From Ruminococcus flavefaciens (GTDB lineage Bacteria; Bacillota; Clostridia; Oscillospirales; Ruminococcaceae): DNA of 64,000 nucleotides. Positions 29,670-38,184 of this stretch are shown in pieces; the first letter of the stretch is position 1; every line of letters begins with the position of its first letter. Both the position numbers and the translations under genes were made by a program. The DNA lies in NCBI GenBank assembly GCA_902760805.1, contig CACWHY010000008.1:1-64000 (forward strand), given 5' to 3'. The notes beneath the pieces were generated by a model. The model ran no database searches. It worked only from the letters and a program-made list of their open reading frames with translations, and was not told the DNA's origin.

Positions 29670-30791
29670 TCATTCCTCCGTGAGCTTACCCTGACTGATC
29701 CGCATGATCTTCCCCTCGATCTCCGGGAGAAGAGCGCTTTCGTTCGGGGTAGTGATGAAGGTCTGCATACCTCTGATGATGTCGAATACAAATCGCTGAC
29801 GGCTCTCATCGAGCTCGCCCATAACGTCGTCCAGGAAGATCACAGGAGCCTCCTTTGAGCGCTTCTTGTAGATCTCGGCCTGTGCCAGCTTCATTACAAG
29901 GGCAGCGCTTTTGATCTGTCCCTGAGAGCCGTAATCACGGGCGCTGACGCCGTTTATCTTGATCAGGATCTCGTCCCGGTTGACGCCGGCATGAGTGACG
30001 CCTGTGCGGATGTCATAGTCGGCGTTATCACGCAGCTTCTGGTAATACTGCTCAAAGGCCTCCTCACCGCAGGGCTTTTCAAAGTCCTCCGGCCGGAAAA
30101 CATTGGACTTATACTCCAGCTCAAGCTCCTCGCTGCCGCCGGAAATGGTCTTGTACAGTCTTCCGCAGATCTCATTGATCTTGCCGACGTATTCGTTTCG
30201 CATATAGGAGATCAGCGCACCCTCATGAGCGGCCTGTCTGTCCCAGACCTCCAGCACAGAGGCCGGAGCATTGCCCTGCATGATCTCCTTCAGCAGGGCG
30301 TTGCGCTGATTCATGATAGCGTTGTTCTTGTTGATATGCACCACGAAAACGGGGTTGAGCTGAGAAGCCGCCATATCAATGAAGCTGCGCCTTCTTTCCG
30401 GCGAGCCCTTGATGATCTCGGTATCGTCGGGGATAAAGGCGATGCACTTGAACACGTCGAAGAGGGCACGGCTGCCCTTCTGCTTGACGCCGTTGAGCAT
30501 GATAGTTTTCGGTGAAGCGGCACTTCTTGACATGGTCATCTCGATCTTCTGCTCTCTCAGAGAGTCATAGATCTTTATCTTAGCGGACATCCTGTTCCCG
30601 TTTAGAGCGATGTAGTCTCTTTCCTTTGAGCCACGAAAGCTCCTACAGCCCGACAGTATCCACAGCGCCTCAAGGAGATTTGTCTTGCCCTGGGCGTTGG
30701 GTCCGACGATGATGTTATATTTAACGTCAGGCTGGAATGAGATCCCGGAAAGATTTTTGAAGCCGTCGATCTCGGCAAAGGTTATGATCAA
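29670..30791 (-). CDS. recF: DNA replication/repair protein RecF
   Basis: 373 aa. SMC-like ATPase: Walker [15 protein letters not shown], the YIALNG and [12 protein letters not shown] blocks, the signature region with [22 protein letters not shown], and Walker [18 protein letters not shown]. It loads RecA at gaps with RecO and RecR. Its start overlaps the yaaA stop by 4 nt. Confidence 0.96.
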   Translation of the reverse strand: MIITFAEIDGFKNLSGISFQPDVKYNIIVGPNAQGKTNLLEALWILSGCRSFRGSKERDYIALNGNRMSAKIKIYDSLREQKIEMTMSRSAASPKTIMLNGVKQKGSRALFDVFKCIAFIPDDTEIIKGSPERRRSFIDMAASQLNPVFVVHINKNNAIMNQRNALLKEIMQGNAPASVLEVWDRQAAHEGALISYMRNEYVGKINEICGRLYKTISGGSEELELEYKSNVFRPEDFEKPCGEEAFEQYYQKLRDNADYDIRTGVTHAGVNRDEILIKINGVSARDYGSQGQIKSAALVMKLAQAEIYKKRSKEAPVIFLDDVMGELDESRQRFVFDIIRGMQTFITTPNESALLPEIEGKIMRISQGKLTEE

Positions 30792-31000
30792 ACCACGATT
30801 ACCTCTTCCTCACCGATTATTGCCACCCTGTCGCCGGGGCGGATCTTTTTTCCACGCATGGTGCAGACCTCGCCGTTGACTGTGACCTGACCCTCCTGAA
30901 CAAGGATCTTAGCCTCGCCGCCGGTGTCTGCAAGACCCGAGAATTTCAGCAGAGCGTCCAGCTTGATGAACTCGGTAGTAATTTTTATCTCATTGGCCAT
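30788..31000 (-). CDS. yaaA: S4 domain RNA-binding protein YaaA
   Basis: 70 aa, a single S4 domain ([32 protein letters not shown]...IRPGDRVAI). It is nearly always found between dnaN and recF in Firmicutes. It probably binds structured RNA and has been linked to ribosome assembly. Here a membrane-protein gene separates it from dnaN. Confidence 0.93.
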   Translation of the reverse strand: MANEIKITTEFIKLDALLKFSGLADTGGEAKILVQEGQVTVNGEVCTMRGKKIRPGDRVAIIGEEEVIVV

Positions 31001-31015
31001 AATGTGAGCCTCCGG

Positions 31016-31396
31016 TCATTTTTTCTTGATCTTTACGATCTTTCCTTCTTCGTTTTTCTCGTATTTAGCAGCAAAAGCAGGATTTTCCTGGATAAGCTGG
31101 TCGTAAGCCTCGGGGTTCTGATTGCAGTACATAAGGGCGTAGTTTGCCTTTGTGCGGATATTCAGGTCAGTTTCCTTCTCAGCCATTTTGTCGGCCTTTT
31201 TTCTGCCCAGCTCGAAGAAGAAGAAATACGCAGCGACTCCGCAAATGATCGCAGGGATGATGTGGAGAGCTGAATTCTTTATCATAGCGATCTGAGCGAT
31301 AGCTATAACAAGAGCGATAACAGCAATAAGGCTCATAGCTGCTGAGAAAATTGTTGCCTTAGGAGCGTAGGGATAATTTCTGTATACAAAAACCAT
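31016..31396 (-). CDS. Two-helix membrane protein of unknown function
   Basis: 126 aa. Two hydrophobic helices (about 12-37 and 43-62) are followed by a charged cytoplasmic tail rich in Lys and Glu (RTKANYALMYCNQNPEAYDQLIQENPAFAAKYEKNEEGK). No family recognised. Its position between dnaN and yaaA within a tightly packed operon suggests co-expression with the replication genes, not a related function. Confidence 0.7.
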   Translation of the reverse strand: MVFVYRNYPYAPKATIFSAAMSLIAVIALVIAIAQIAMIKNSALHIIPAIICGVAAYFFFFELGRKKADKMAEKETDLNIRTKANYALMYCNQNPEAYDQLIQENPAFAAKYEKNEEGKIVKIKKK

Positions 31397-31409
31397 TTTA
31401 GTTTACCTC

Positions 31410-32513
31410 TCAATTCTTGAGCTGGATAGGCATTACCAGGAAGATATAGCTCTCACCGTCAAGGGGAAGGAGCTCGATTACCTTCATGGCGCCGTTGAGC
31501 CTGATCTTTACCTTGTCGCCCTCAGCCACACGAAGAGCGTCCAGCATAAGGCGGTTGTTGAAGCCGATAGTTACAGCGTCGCCGGTAGTGTCAGCAGAGA
31601 TCGTATCGCTGACTCTTCCGATACCGGTCTTGCAGTTGATCTTGACGGTTCCTCCGCCGATCTCACAGCGGATAGGGGACTTGTTCTTGTCGTCGATGAT
31701 CAGCGAGCATCTTTCAAGGCTGTTTGCCAGATCCTTCTTGCTGACGATCACCTCAGTCTTGTAGCTGGTGGGGATACTGAGCTTGTAGTTGTGGAAATTT
31801 CCCTCCAGCAGACGGGAGATAACAAAAACGTTGTTGATCTCAAAGATGATGTGGCGGTCATTCACGCAGACCGTGCAGTCCTTAGCAGCGTCCTCCTTGA
31901 TGAGGGTGGATACCTCCTGAAGAGCCTTCTTAGGAACTACGAAGTGATAGCTCTCGCTGCAATCGGTAAGCTCGGATCTGATAGCAAGGCGAAATCCGTC
32001 GATAGCCACCAGGTTGAACTTGCCGTCCTCGATGTCGAAGAGCTCGCCGGTGAGAACGGGCTTGCTCTCATTGGTAGAGGCAGCATAGCTGGTCTGATTG
32101 ATCATTGAGCGGAGAACGCTCTGCTTGACCGCAAAGGATCTCTGGGAATCAACAACGGGAAGATCTGGGTATTCCTCAGCGCTCATTGCCGAGAATGAGC
32201 AGTCGGTGTTGTCGCCGAGGATAGTGATGACCAGATTGTCGTCAACGGTAAGGGTGATCTGATCGCTGTTCATTCTTCTGGTGAGCTCGCTGAACAGCTT
32301 AGATGAAGCAACGAACTCGCCGCTGTCCTGAGTATCGGCCTTGATAGTGGTCCTGATGCCCATTTCAAGGTTGTAAGCGGTGAGCTCTACCTCTCCTGGT
32401 CTTACGCTGACCTTGATGCCTTCAAGAGCAGCGATAGTTGATTTAGGTGAAACGGCTCTTGAAACATTATTGATAGCTTCACTGAGCTCGATCTTATTAC
32501 AAATGAATTTCAT
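31410..32513 (-). CDS. dnaN: DNA polymerase III beta subunit (sliding clamp)
   Basis: 367 aa with the three-domain clamp pattern: MKFICNKIELSEAINNVSRAVSPKSTIAALEGI at the N-end and MPIQLKN at the C-end, typical of DnaN (M-P-x-R/Q-L). It forms the ring that tethers the replicative polymerase. It lies downstream of dnaA with the origin region between. Confidence 0.97.
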   Translation of the reverse strand: MKFICNKIELSEAINNVSRAVSPKSTIAALEGIKVSVRPGEVELTAYNLEMGIRTTIKADTQDSGEFVASSKLFSELTRRMNSDQITLTVDDNLVITILGDNTDCSFSAMSAEEYPDLPVVDSQRSFAVKQSVLRSMINQTSYAASTNESKPVLTGELFDIEDGKFNLVAIDGFRLAIRSELTDCSESYHFVVPKKALQEVSTLIKEDAAKDCTVCVNDRHIIFEINNVFVISRLLEGNFHNYKLSIPTSYKTEVIVSKKDLANSLERCSLIIDDKNKSPIRCEIGGGTVKINCKTGIGRVSDTISADTTGDAVTIGFNNRLMLDALRVAEGDKVKIRLNGAMKVIELLPLDGESYIFLVMPIQLKN

Positions 32514-32555
32514 TGCAGGGATGACCTCCGAAGAAAATTTCCAAGTTCAGCCGAA

Positions 32556-32996
32556 GGCTGAGACTAAGATAAGATAAGTTAAAGATAAATTAGTAGTAAT
32601 AGTAGGGGCTGTTGAAAAGTCAGGAAGGCTGAAATTTCCCGAAATAGCTTGTCCTGAGCCTCCACAGAGCCTGTCTTGAAAGATCCGGGAGAAGTTGAGT
32701 TTAAATTCCCTGGCATATTTCCGATGTTGATCCGGTTGAAGGATGTGGAGGGAGATCACAGGAAAAGTTGGATCTTTCGTGGAAAGGAAGATCTTCTAAC
32801 ATTTTTTCTGACACTTTCCTCCATGTGGATAAGTGGAAATATGTGGACAGGCATTTCCGGCAGCTCATGGTTTTCGGAAATGTGAACGCAGTTTCCGGAA
32901 AAATCATTATCCCCCTCTGCCGGGTAGGTTATTCAACAGCCTGTTGAAAACTATGTTGAACCACAGGTTTTCAACGATTTTAACATTGAAAGATCG
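32556..32996. other. Probable oriC: DUE, DnaA-trios and DnaA boxes in the dnaA-dnaN gap
   Basis: In order: an AT-rich stretch (32560-32590), five DnaA-trio triplets TAG TAG TAA TAG TAG (32591-32605), GGGC (32606-32609), then TGTTGAAAA (32610-32618) where a DnaA box is expected. A perfect DnaA box TGTGGATAA lies at 32824-32832, with TGTGGACAG close by and another TGTTGAAAA at 32942-32950. The DUE-trio-GC-box order matches the unwinding element known from Bacillus subtilis. No gene lies in the gap. Confidence 0.8.
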
Positions 32997-34373
32997 TCAG
33001 GATTTGCTCTTGTCCTTGATGTTCTTGATGATGTCGTTTACAAGATTATTCAGGTTAGCGTCCTTCTTGATAGCAGCAGCAACGCTGTTTACGGAATAGA
33101 CGATAGTTGAATGGTCACGGTTGCCGAATTCGGTACCGATAGCAGCAAGAGGCATCTGAGTGATCTCTCTCACAACGTAGATAGCCACCTTTCTTGCGAT
33201 AGCGATCTGCTGTGAGCGCTTTGTAGAGCGCAGATCATCGGGAGTTACGCCGTAAACGTTGCACACGTCAGAGATGATCTTCTCCACTGTGATCGGGATA
33301 GGCTGCTCGTCTGTAAGTACATCACGGATAACGCTCTGAGCCATTGAGATAGTGATGGGGCTTCCGGCGAAGTGATTGAGGGCCTTGAGCCTGATAACGG
33401 CGCCCTCCAGCTGACGGATATTGGATTTAAGGCGGTTTGCCATGAACTCAGAGACCTCAGAGGGCATTTTCAGGCTGAGGAGCTCGCTCTTGCGGTTGAT
33501 GATCGCAAGCCTTGTCTCGTAATCAGGGGCGGAAATATCTGCGATAAGGCCGCCTTCAAATCTTGTGCGGAGCCTTTCCTCCAGAGTGACCAGTTCCTTG
33601 GGGGGCTTATCTGAGGTGATGACTACCTGCTTGCCCTCCTGGTGGAGCTGATAGAAGGTGTGGAAGAACTCCTCCTGCATACTCTCCTTGCCGGCAAAGA
33701 ACTGGATATCGTCGATAAGGAGCACATCGGCTGTGCGGTACTTATCGTGGAAATCCGTGATCAGGTTGGTCTTCAACGCAGTGATAAGGTCGTTTCCGAA
33801 GGTCTCACTGGTAACATAAACGATGTTGAACTCCGGGTGGTTGCTGCGGATCTCATTAGCGATAGCAGTGATAAGGTGGGTCTTGCCCATTCCGGAGGGG
33901 CCGTAGATGAACAGGGGATTGGGGTTGTATGCGGAATTGTCCTTAGATCCAACGTTCTTGGCAACTGACTTGCTGCAAGCCAGGGCAAAGGTATTTGACG
34001 GGCCCTCGATGAAGGTATCGAAGGTATAGTCATAGTTGGCGAATTTGTAAGACTGCTCAAGCTCTTCGTTCTTCTTGTCGAGCTCAGCGTCAGTGGGGAT
34101 GCCTGTTGAGGGCTTGTCCTCAGATTCCACATTGATGGTGATATTAACCTTGAGGCCAAGGACATTCAGGAAGGCCTCACTGAGGATGGCGGAATAAGAG
34201 CCCATGACGATATTTTTCTGGAATTCAGTCTGAACGCTGAAAACTGCGTCAGTACCGTTGAATGAGATGGGCTTCATGGGGGTTATCCATGTTTTGATGC
34301 CAATTTCCGGGATCTTCTTGTTCTCAAGACAGTAATTTTTTACATTCTCAAAAACTTCCTCAAAAGAGTTCAT
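32997..34373 (-). CDS. dnaA: Chromosomal replication initiator DnaA
   Basis: 458 aa. Domain I covers residues 1-80. The AAA+ domain has Walker A YGPSGMGKTHLITAIA, Walker B VLLIDDIQFFAGKE and sensor R LEERLRTRFEGGL. Domain IV holds the DNA-binding signature GTEFGNRDHSTIVYSVNSV that contacts DnaA boxes. Intact and full length. It is transcribed from the TTGCAA/TATAAT promoter at 34492-34520, leaving a leader of about 110 nt. Confidence 0.97.
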   Translation of the reverse strand: MNSFEEVFENVKNYCLENKKIPEIGIKTWITPMKPISFNGTDAVFSVQTEFQKNIVMGSYSAILSEAFLNVLGLKVNITINVESEDKPSTGIPTDAELDKKNEELEQSYKFANYDYTFDTFIEGPSNTFALACSKSVAKNVGSKDNSAYNPNPLFIYGPSGMGKTHLITAIANEIRSNHPEFNIVYVTSETFGNDLITALKTNLITDFHDKYRTADVLLIDDIQFFAGKESMQEEFFHTFYQLHQEGKQVVITSDKPPKELVTLEERLRTRFEGGLIADISAPDYETRLAIINRKSELLSLKMPSEVSEFMANRLKSNIRQLEGAVIRLKALNHFAGSPITISMAQSVIRDVLTDEQPIPITVEKIISDVCNVYGVTPDDLRSTKRSQQIAIARKVAIYVVREITQMPLAAIGTEFGNRDHSTIVYSVNSVAAAIKKDANLNNLVNDIIKNIKDKSKS

Positions 34374-34491
34374 AATTTACCTCCATAACATAATTTACCA
34401 TAGGAAGAGCAAGCTGTCTTCCTTAATATAGGACGAGTGCAAACAAAACCTTGGAAAAATAACGATACTCTCCTATACTAATACATAGTAT

Positions 34492-34520
34492 ATTATATCA
34501 CAAGGCGGCCAAAATTGCAA
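34492..34520 (-). promoter_or_regulatory. Sigma-A promoter of dnaA
   Basis: Minus-strand TTGCAA (34520-34515), 17 nt, TATAAT (34497-34492). TGTTGAAAA motifs begin 60 bp upstream and could mediate DnaA autoregulation. Confidence 0.75.
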
Positions 34521-34559
34521 GAGGAATACTATTATAATAAGTATAGAAAATCGGAGGGT

Positions 34560-34830
34560 TTCTCAACAATAAATCGGCAAATTGTTGAAAACAGTGTTGA
34601 ATTAACATTCGTTTTGACAAAAAACTGTTGGTTTGTCCGCATTTCGGGCAGCTTCGGCTGTTGAAAACTCATTTTTTGCCCCGGAGATAATGGGAAATGT
34701 ATGGCCTGTCAAGGATCTAACATGGCTTTTTTCAACTTTTTCAACGGAAATATTCGGGAATAGTCCGGAAAAGCCCTAAGGATCTGACTTTTCAACAACT
34801 GCATACAACTTGTTGAAAAAAATACAGGAA
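34560..34830. other. TGTTGAAAA motif cluster upstream of dnaA (second origin sub-region)
   Basis: Gene-free gap between the divergent dnaA and rpmH promoters. It contains TGTTGAAAA at 34583-34591, 34659-34667 and 34811-34819 and its complement at 34789-34797, plus several one-mismatch forms. I see no gene or RNA here. Together with the dnaA-dnaN gap this would form a bipartite origin, as in Bacillus. Confidence 0.5.
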
Positions 34831-34896
34831 AGATCCGGCCTGCATTGGTAAAATTTATGAAAAATCATTTTGCCTAAAAAAAATTCCTCAAATCCC

Positions 34897-34925
34897 TTGA
34901 CAGAACGGGATTTATGAAGTATAAT
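34897..34925 (+). promoter_or_regulatory. Sigma-A promoter of rpmH
   Basis: TTGACA (34897-34902), 17 nt, TATAAT (34920-34925): consensus match. The leader of about 105 nt before rpmH is longer than usual. Confidence 0.9.
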
Positions 34926-35036
34926 ATTACAGTGTAATGCGGACAGGTGTGTCTGTATGACCTATTGTTTCACAGATCGGAGTCAGTTACAAATACATGG
35001 CTCTTGTTATATTTGCGCAGAGAGGAGGACCTGAAT

Positions 35037-35141
35037 ATGAAAAGAACATATCAGCCTAAGAAGCTCCACAGAAAGAAGGAGCACGGCTTCATGAAGAGAA
35101 TGGCTACTAAGAACGGCAGAAAGGTTTTAGAGCAAGATTAA
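35037..35141 (+). pseudogene. rpmH: Ribosomal protein L34, frameshifted and truncated
   Basis: The start [20 protein letters not shown] is intact, with GAGGAG before the ATG. The frame then reads NGRKVLEQD and stops after 34 aa, whereas L34 is normally about 44 aa and ends in an Arg/Lys-rich tail. In another frame, 35129-35149 reads R-A-R-L-T-H-stop, a normal L34 ending. This is best explained by a loss of about 22 nt between 'KVL' and that tail, removing roughly A-R-R-R-A-K-G and shifting the frame. It is either a real mutation or a sequence or assembly error. L34 is a universal 50S protein, so an error is likely. Confidence 0.8.
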
Positions 35142-35157
35142 CTCACTGACGACGCTG

Positions 35158-35190
35158 ACCACAAAAAATTATTTTTTGTGGTCTTTTTTA
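35158..35190 (+). terminator. Intrinsic terminator between rpmH and rnpA
   Basis: ACCACAAAAAAT / ATTTTTTGTGGT hairpin (12-bp stem) followed by CTTTTTTA. It probably attenuates rpmH transcription into rnpA, setting L34 above RnpA. Confidence 0.85.
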
Positions 35191-35248
35191 TTAAAAAGAA
35201 CATGAGTTGATTTTTTGGGAAGCCTTTTTCTCCCGCTTTGGTGCTGTT

Positions 35249-35602
35249 ATGCTTTATACGGAAATTTTGAATGATAATAAAGACTTCCTGCGTCTTTATA
35301 AGAAGGGCAGATATATCGCCTCAAAATACTCGGTGATATACGTTAGACCCAACGGCCGGCCCTATAACCGCCTTGGGATAACTGCCGGAAAAAAAGTAGG
35401 TAATGCCGTTTGCAGAAACCGGGCTAAGCGCCTCATCAGACTTGCCTATAGAAATGCCGAGATCTCGCTGCCTGTGGGCATCGACATCGTTATCGTGGCC
35501 AGGACGAGACTGTGTGAGGTAAAGTCAGATGAATTCTGCCATTATATGGAAAAATACGGCGTGCCTGAAATAATAAAAAACGTTAGGAAGCTCTCAGGCT
35601 GA
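35249..35602 (+). CDS. rnpA: Ribonuclease P protein component
   Basis: 117 aa from the ATG at 35249 (MLYTEILNDNKDFLRLYKKG). The frame extends to a TTG at 35207, but family members begin about ten residues before the DF motif, which favours 35249, although its ribosome site is weak. The RNR signature GKKVGNAVCRNRAKRLIRLAYR is complete. The protein pairs with RNase P RNA to mature tRNA 5' ends. Confidence 0.9.
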   Translation: MLYTEILNDNKDFLRLYKKGRYIASKYSVIYVRPNGRPYNRLGITAGKKVGNAVCRNRAKRLIRLAYRNAEISLPVGIDIVIVARTRLCEVKSDEFCHYMEKYGVPEIIKNVRKLSG

Positions 35603-35608
35603 TCGCTT

Positions 35609-35914
35609 ATGAAATTCATACTGATCTCTTTGGTCAAGCTGTATAAAAAGTTCATATCTCCCCTGAGTGCGCCAAAATGCAAGTTCTATCCATCGTGCAG
35701 CAGCTACGCTATCGATGCTCTGCAAAAATTCGGCGCAATACGAGGCTCGGCTCTGGCTGTGTGGAGGATACTCCGCTGCAACCCCTGGTCACTGGGCGGT
35801 ATCGACTATGTCCCGGAGAGATTTACATTTAAGGTGAAAAACGTGGGCGATCTGGCTGATCCGCCAGATGAATGGCCGTATGAGGACAACAGTAAGGACG
35901 ATACGAACAACTGA
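35609..35914 (+). CDS. yidD: Membrane protein insertion efficiency factor YidD
   Basis: 101 aa. [35 protein letters not shown]...[19 protein letters not shown] is the complete YidD signature with its conserved cysteines and amphipathic N-end. It assists YidC in inserting inner-membrane proteins. It lies 6 nt after rnpA. Confidence 0.95.
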   Translation: MKFILISLVKLYKKFISPLSAPKCKFYPSCSSYAIDALQKFGAIRGSALAVWRILRCNPWSLGGIDYVPERFTFKVKNVGDLADPPDEWPYEDNSKDDTNN

Positions 35915-35928
35915 GAGGTATATTTAAA

Positions 35929-37065
35929 TTGAGTCTTTACGATATTATTGGTGTCCCCTTCGGATACCTGATGAGTTTCATCTACAAATTTTGCGGAAAC
36001 TATGCGGTTTCCATCATCATCTTCACTATTGTTACCAAGCTGCTGCTTTTCCCGGTAAACTATAAGACCCAGAAAAACGCAGCAAGAATGCAGCTGCTCA
36101 GCGGTAAGCTGGAAAAGCTCAAGAAGAGCTACGGCAGCAATCAGCAGCGGCTCCAGGAGGAACAGCAGAAGCTGTATCAGCAGGAGGGCATCAACCCCAT
36201 GGCTTCATGCCTGCCCACCTTTATCCAGATGTTCCTGCTCTTCGGAGTTATCGACGTTGTTTATAAGCCTATCACACATATCCTCCATATCTCCAAGAGC
36301 GTCACAAAGGCCGCTGTCCAGATCGCTTCCGATATGGTGGGCGGCAAGGGCATCAGCATGAAGAACCTCCGCTGTGAGCTCCTTACTATGGAGCAGCTTG
36401 AAAAAGATCCGGAGAAGTTTTCAAACGTTGCGGAGGATTTCGCTGCAAGAGTACACGAGTTTTCATCAAAATTCACCCTTTTCGGCGCTAACCTGGGCAA
36501 AACTCCCCAGTTTCACCCCGAGACATGGAACAAGGAGGCTGTGATCCTTTTCGCTATCCCCTTCCTTGCAGGTCTGGCTCAGCTGCTCTTCTCAGTTTAC
36601 AGCCAGATCCACCAGAAAAAGACCAATCCTACTATGCAGGGCGGCGGCTGTATGATGGCTATGATGCTGCTGATGCCTATCTGGTCCATTTGGCTGGCAT
36701 TCCAGGTGCCTGCCGGTGTCGGCTTCTACTGGATCTGGTCATCTGTATTCTCATTCATGATAACCTTCGGCCTCAACCAGTATTTCTCTAAGGAGAGGAT
36801 CAAGGAGATCAACGAGAAGGAGAAGGAAAAGGCCCGCATCTACGCTGAAAAGCACCCCGGCAAGAAAACTTTTATGCAGAGAATGATGGAGCAGCAGGCT
36901 GCACTTGAAGAGCAGCAGAACGGCTCCAAGAGAGTGAATGAAAACGGCGAGAAGATCTCTCGTTCGGAACAGAACAAGCAAAACCGTGACCGTATCAATG
37001 AGGCCAGAAAGAGAATGGCCGAGAAGTACGGCGATGTTTACGATGAGAATGATAATGAGGATTGA
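35929..37065 (+). CDS. yidC: Membrane protein insertase YidC (SpoIIIJ type), TTG start
   Basis: 378 aa. A TTG start after AGAGGT. Five transmembrane segments. The first cytoplasmic region starts TKLLLFPVNYKTQKNAARM and the loop LQEEQQKLYQQEGINPMASCLPTFIQM is diagnostic of YidC/Oxa1. There is no lipoprotein signal Cys at the N-end. A large hydrophilic insert (about 120-195) and a basic, Gln/Asn-rich C-tail are present; the tail may bind ribosomes. Confidence 0.94.
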   Translation: MSLYDIIGVPFGYLMSFIYKFCGNYAVSIIIFTIVTKLLLFPVNYKTQKNAARMQLLSGKLEKLKKSYGSNQQRLQEEQQKLYQQEGINPMASCLPTFIQMFLLFGVIDVVYKPITHILHISKSVTKAAVQIASDMVGGKGISMKNLRCELLTMEQLEKDPEKFSNVAEDFAARVHEFSSKFTLFGANLGKTPQFHPETWNKEAVILFAIPFLAGLAQLLFSVYSQIHQKKTNPTMQGGGCMMAMMLLMPIWSIWLAFQVPAGVGFYWIWSSVFSFMITFGLNQYFSKERIKEINEKEKEKARIYAEKHPGKKTFMQRMMEQQAALEEQQNGSKRVNENGEKISRSEQNKQNRDRINEARKRMAEKYGDVYDENDNED

Positions 37066-37085
37066 TCCCTCAGGAGGTATATAAA

Positions 37086-38126
37086 ATGACTGAAGTTTTT
37101 GAGGCAAGAACAGTTGAAGAGGCTGTAGCTCTCGCAGCCAAGAAGTTCGGGAAAAAGCCCGGCGAGTTCACCTATGAGATCATCGAGAGAGAAAAGTCCG
37201 GTATCCTGGGCTTCGGCAAGAAGAACGCCAAGATCCGTGCAACTGTTAAGGACAGCGCTCCTGCTGCTGCTGTTAAGGCTGAGCCCGTAAAGGCTCCTGC
37301 TGCTGCACCCGCTCCTGAAGCTCCTAAGGCTGAGATCAAGAATGAGGCTCCTGCTGCTAAGGAGGCTCCTGTACAGACCGCTCCTAAGGCCGAGGAGAAG
37401 CCTGCTGAGTCCGCTGAGGACGATGAGGCTGATTACTCACTGGATAACTTCACACTTATCGAGGATGAGGCTCTCCTTAACCCCAAGGTCAAGATCGCTA
37501 AGGACTACATCACCAGCATCCTTCGTGCAATGGACGTGGACGCTGAGTTCACTGTTTATCAGAACGAAACAGGCGCTGTTATCAACGTTGAGAGCAACAA
37601 CAACGGCACCATCATCGGCCGCCGTGGTGAGACCCTCGACTCTATCCAGTACCTGTGCTCTATAATCGCTAATAAGGGCGATAAGGACTACTTCCGCATC
37701 ACTATCGACTGCCTGGGCTACCGCAAGAAGAGAAAGGAAACTCTTGAGCAGCTGGCCGCTAAGGTTGCTAAGTCAGTTCTCAGAACTGGCCGTTCACAGC
37801 CCCTTGAGCCCATGAATCCCTACGAGAGAAGAGTTATCCACTCAGCAGTTTCTAAGATCGAGGGAGTTTCCTCACGCTCAGTTGGCGAGGAGCCCTACAG
37901 AAAGATCATCATTTCCTCCAATAACCCCAAGAACGGAGGACGCCGCCGCAATAATGACCGCCGTGGCGATAACAGAGGAAACAGAAGAAACGACCGCCGT
38001 GGCGGACGCCGTGAGCCCTTCGAGCCAAGAGCTATCGACCTGTCCACCAGCTTCGAGAAGGACTACAAGAAGCCCAAGCCGGAGGACAGCATGGAAGGCG
38101 GACTTTACGGAAAGATCGAGCTTTGA
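37086..38126 (+). CDS. khpB: RNA-binding protein KhpB/Jag (Jag-N, KH, R3H)
   Basis: 346 aa from the ATG at 37086, which has GGAGG 8 nt upstream; the open frame begins earlier inside yidC. Jag-N domain (residues 1-50, ARTVEEAVALAAKKFGK), an Ala/Pro/Glu/Lys linker of about 60 residues, KH domain with GTIIGRRGETLDSIQYL, R3H domain (NPYERRVIHSAVSKI), and an extra Arg/Asn/Gly-rich RGG-like tail. It binds RNA and influences cell elongation and division. The gene follows yidC in the usual order. Confidence 0.93.
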   Translation: MTEVFEARTVEEAVALAAKKFGKKPGEFTYEIIEREKSGILGFGKKNAKIRATVKDSAPAAAVKAEPVKAPAAAPAPEAPKAEIKNEAPAAKEAPVQTAPKAEEKPAESAEDDEADYSLDNFTLIEDEALLNPKVKIAKDYITSILRAMDVDAEFTVYQNETGAVINVESNNNGTIIGRRGETLDSIQYLCSIIANKGDKDYFRITIDCLGYRKKRKETLEQLAAKVAKSVLRTGRSQPLEPMNPYERRVIHSAVSKIEGVSSRSVGEEPYRKIIISSNNPKNGGRRRNNDRRGDNRGNRRNDRRGGRREPFEPRAIDLSTSFEKDYKKPKPEDSMEGGLYGKIEL

Positions 38127-38184
38127 TCAACACCAGCGCATGGCGGCTCCGGCTGCTGTGCGCTTTACGTTTTGTGGAGGAATT

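Noticed and set aside
34521-34896. Possible RNA gene in the dnaA-rpmH gap
   Set aside because: No tRNA- or rRNA-like folding or terminator was seen; the repeats fit origin boxes better.
37882-38184. N-terminal extension of mnmE through the khpB gene
   Set aside because: The MnmE family starts at MSTIAAIST with a ribosome site directly before it; the extension is an out-of-frame read of the Arg-rich khpB tail.
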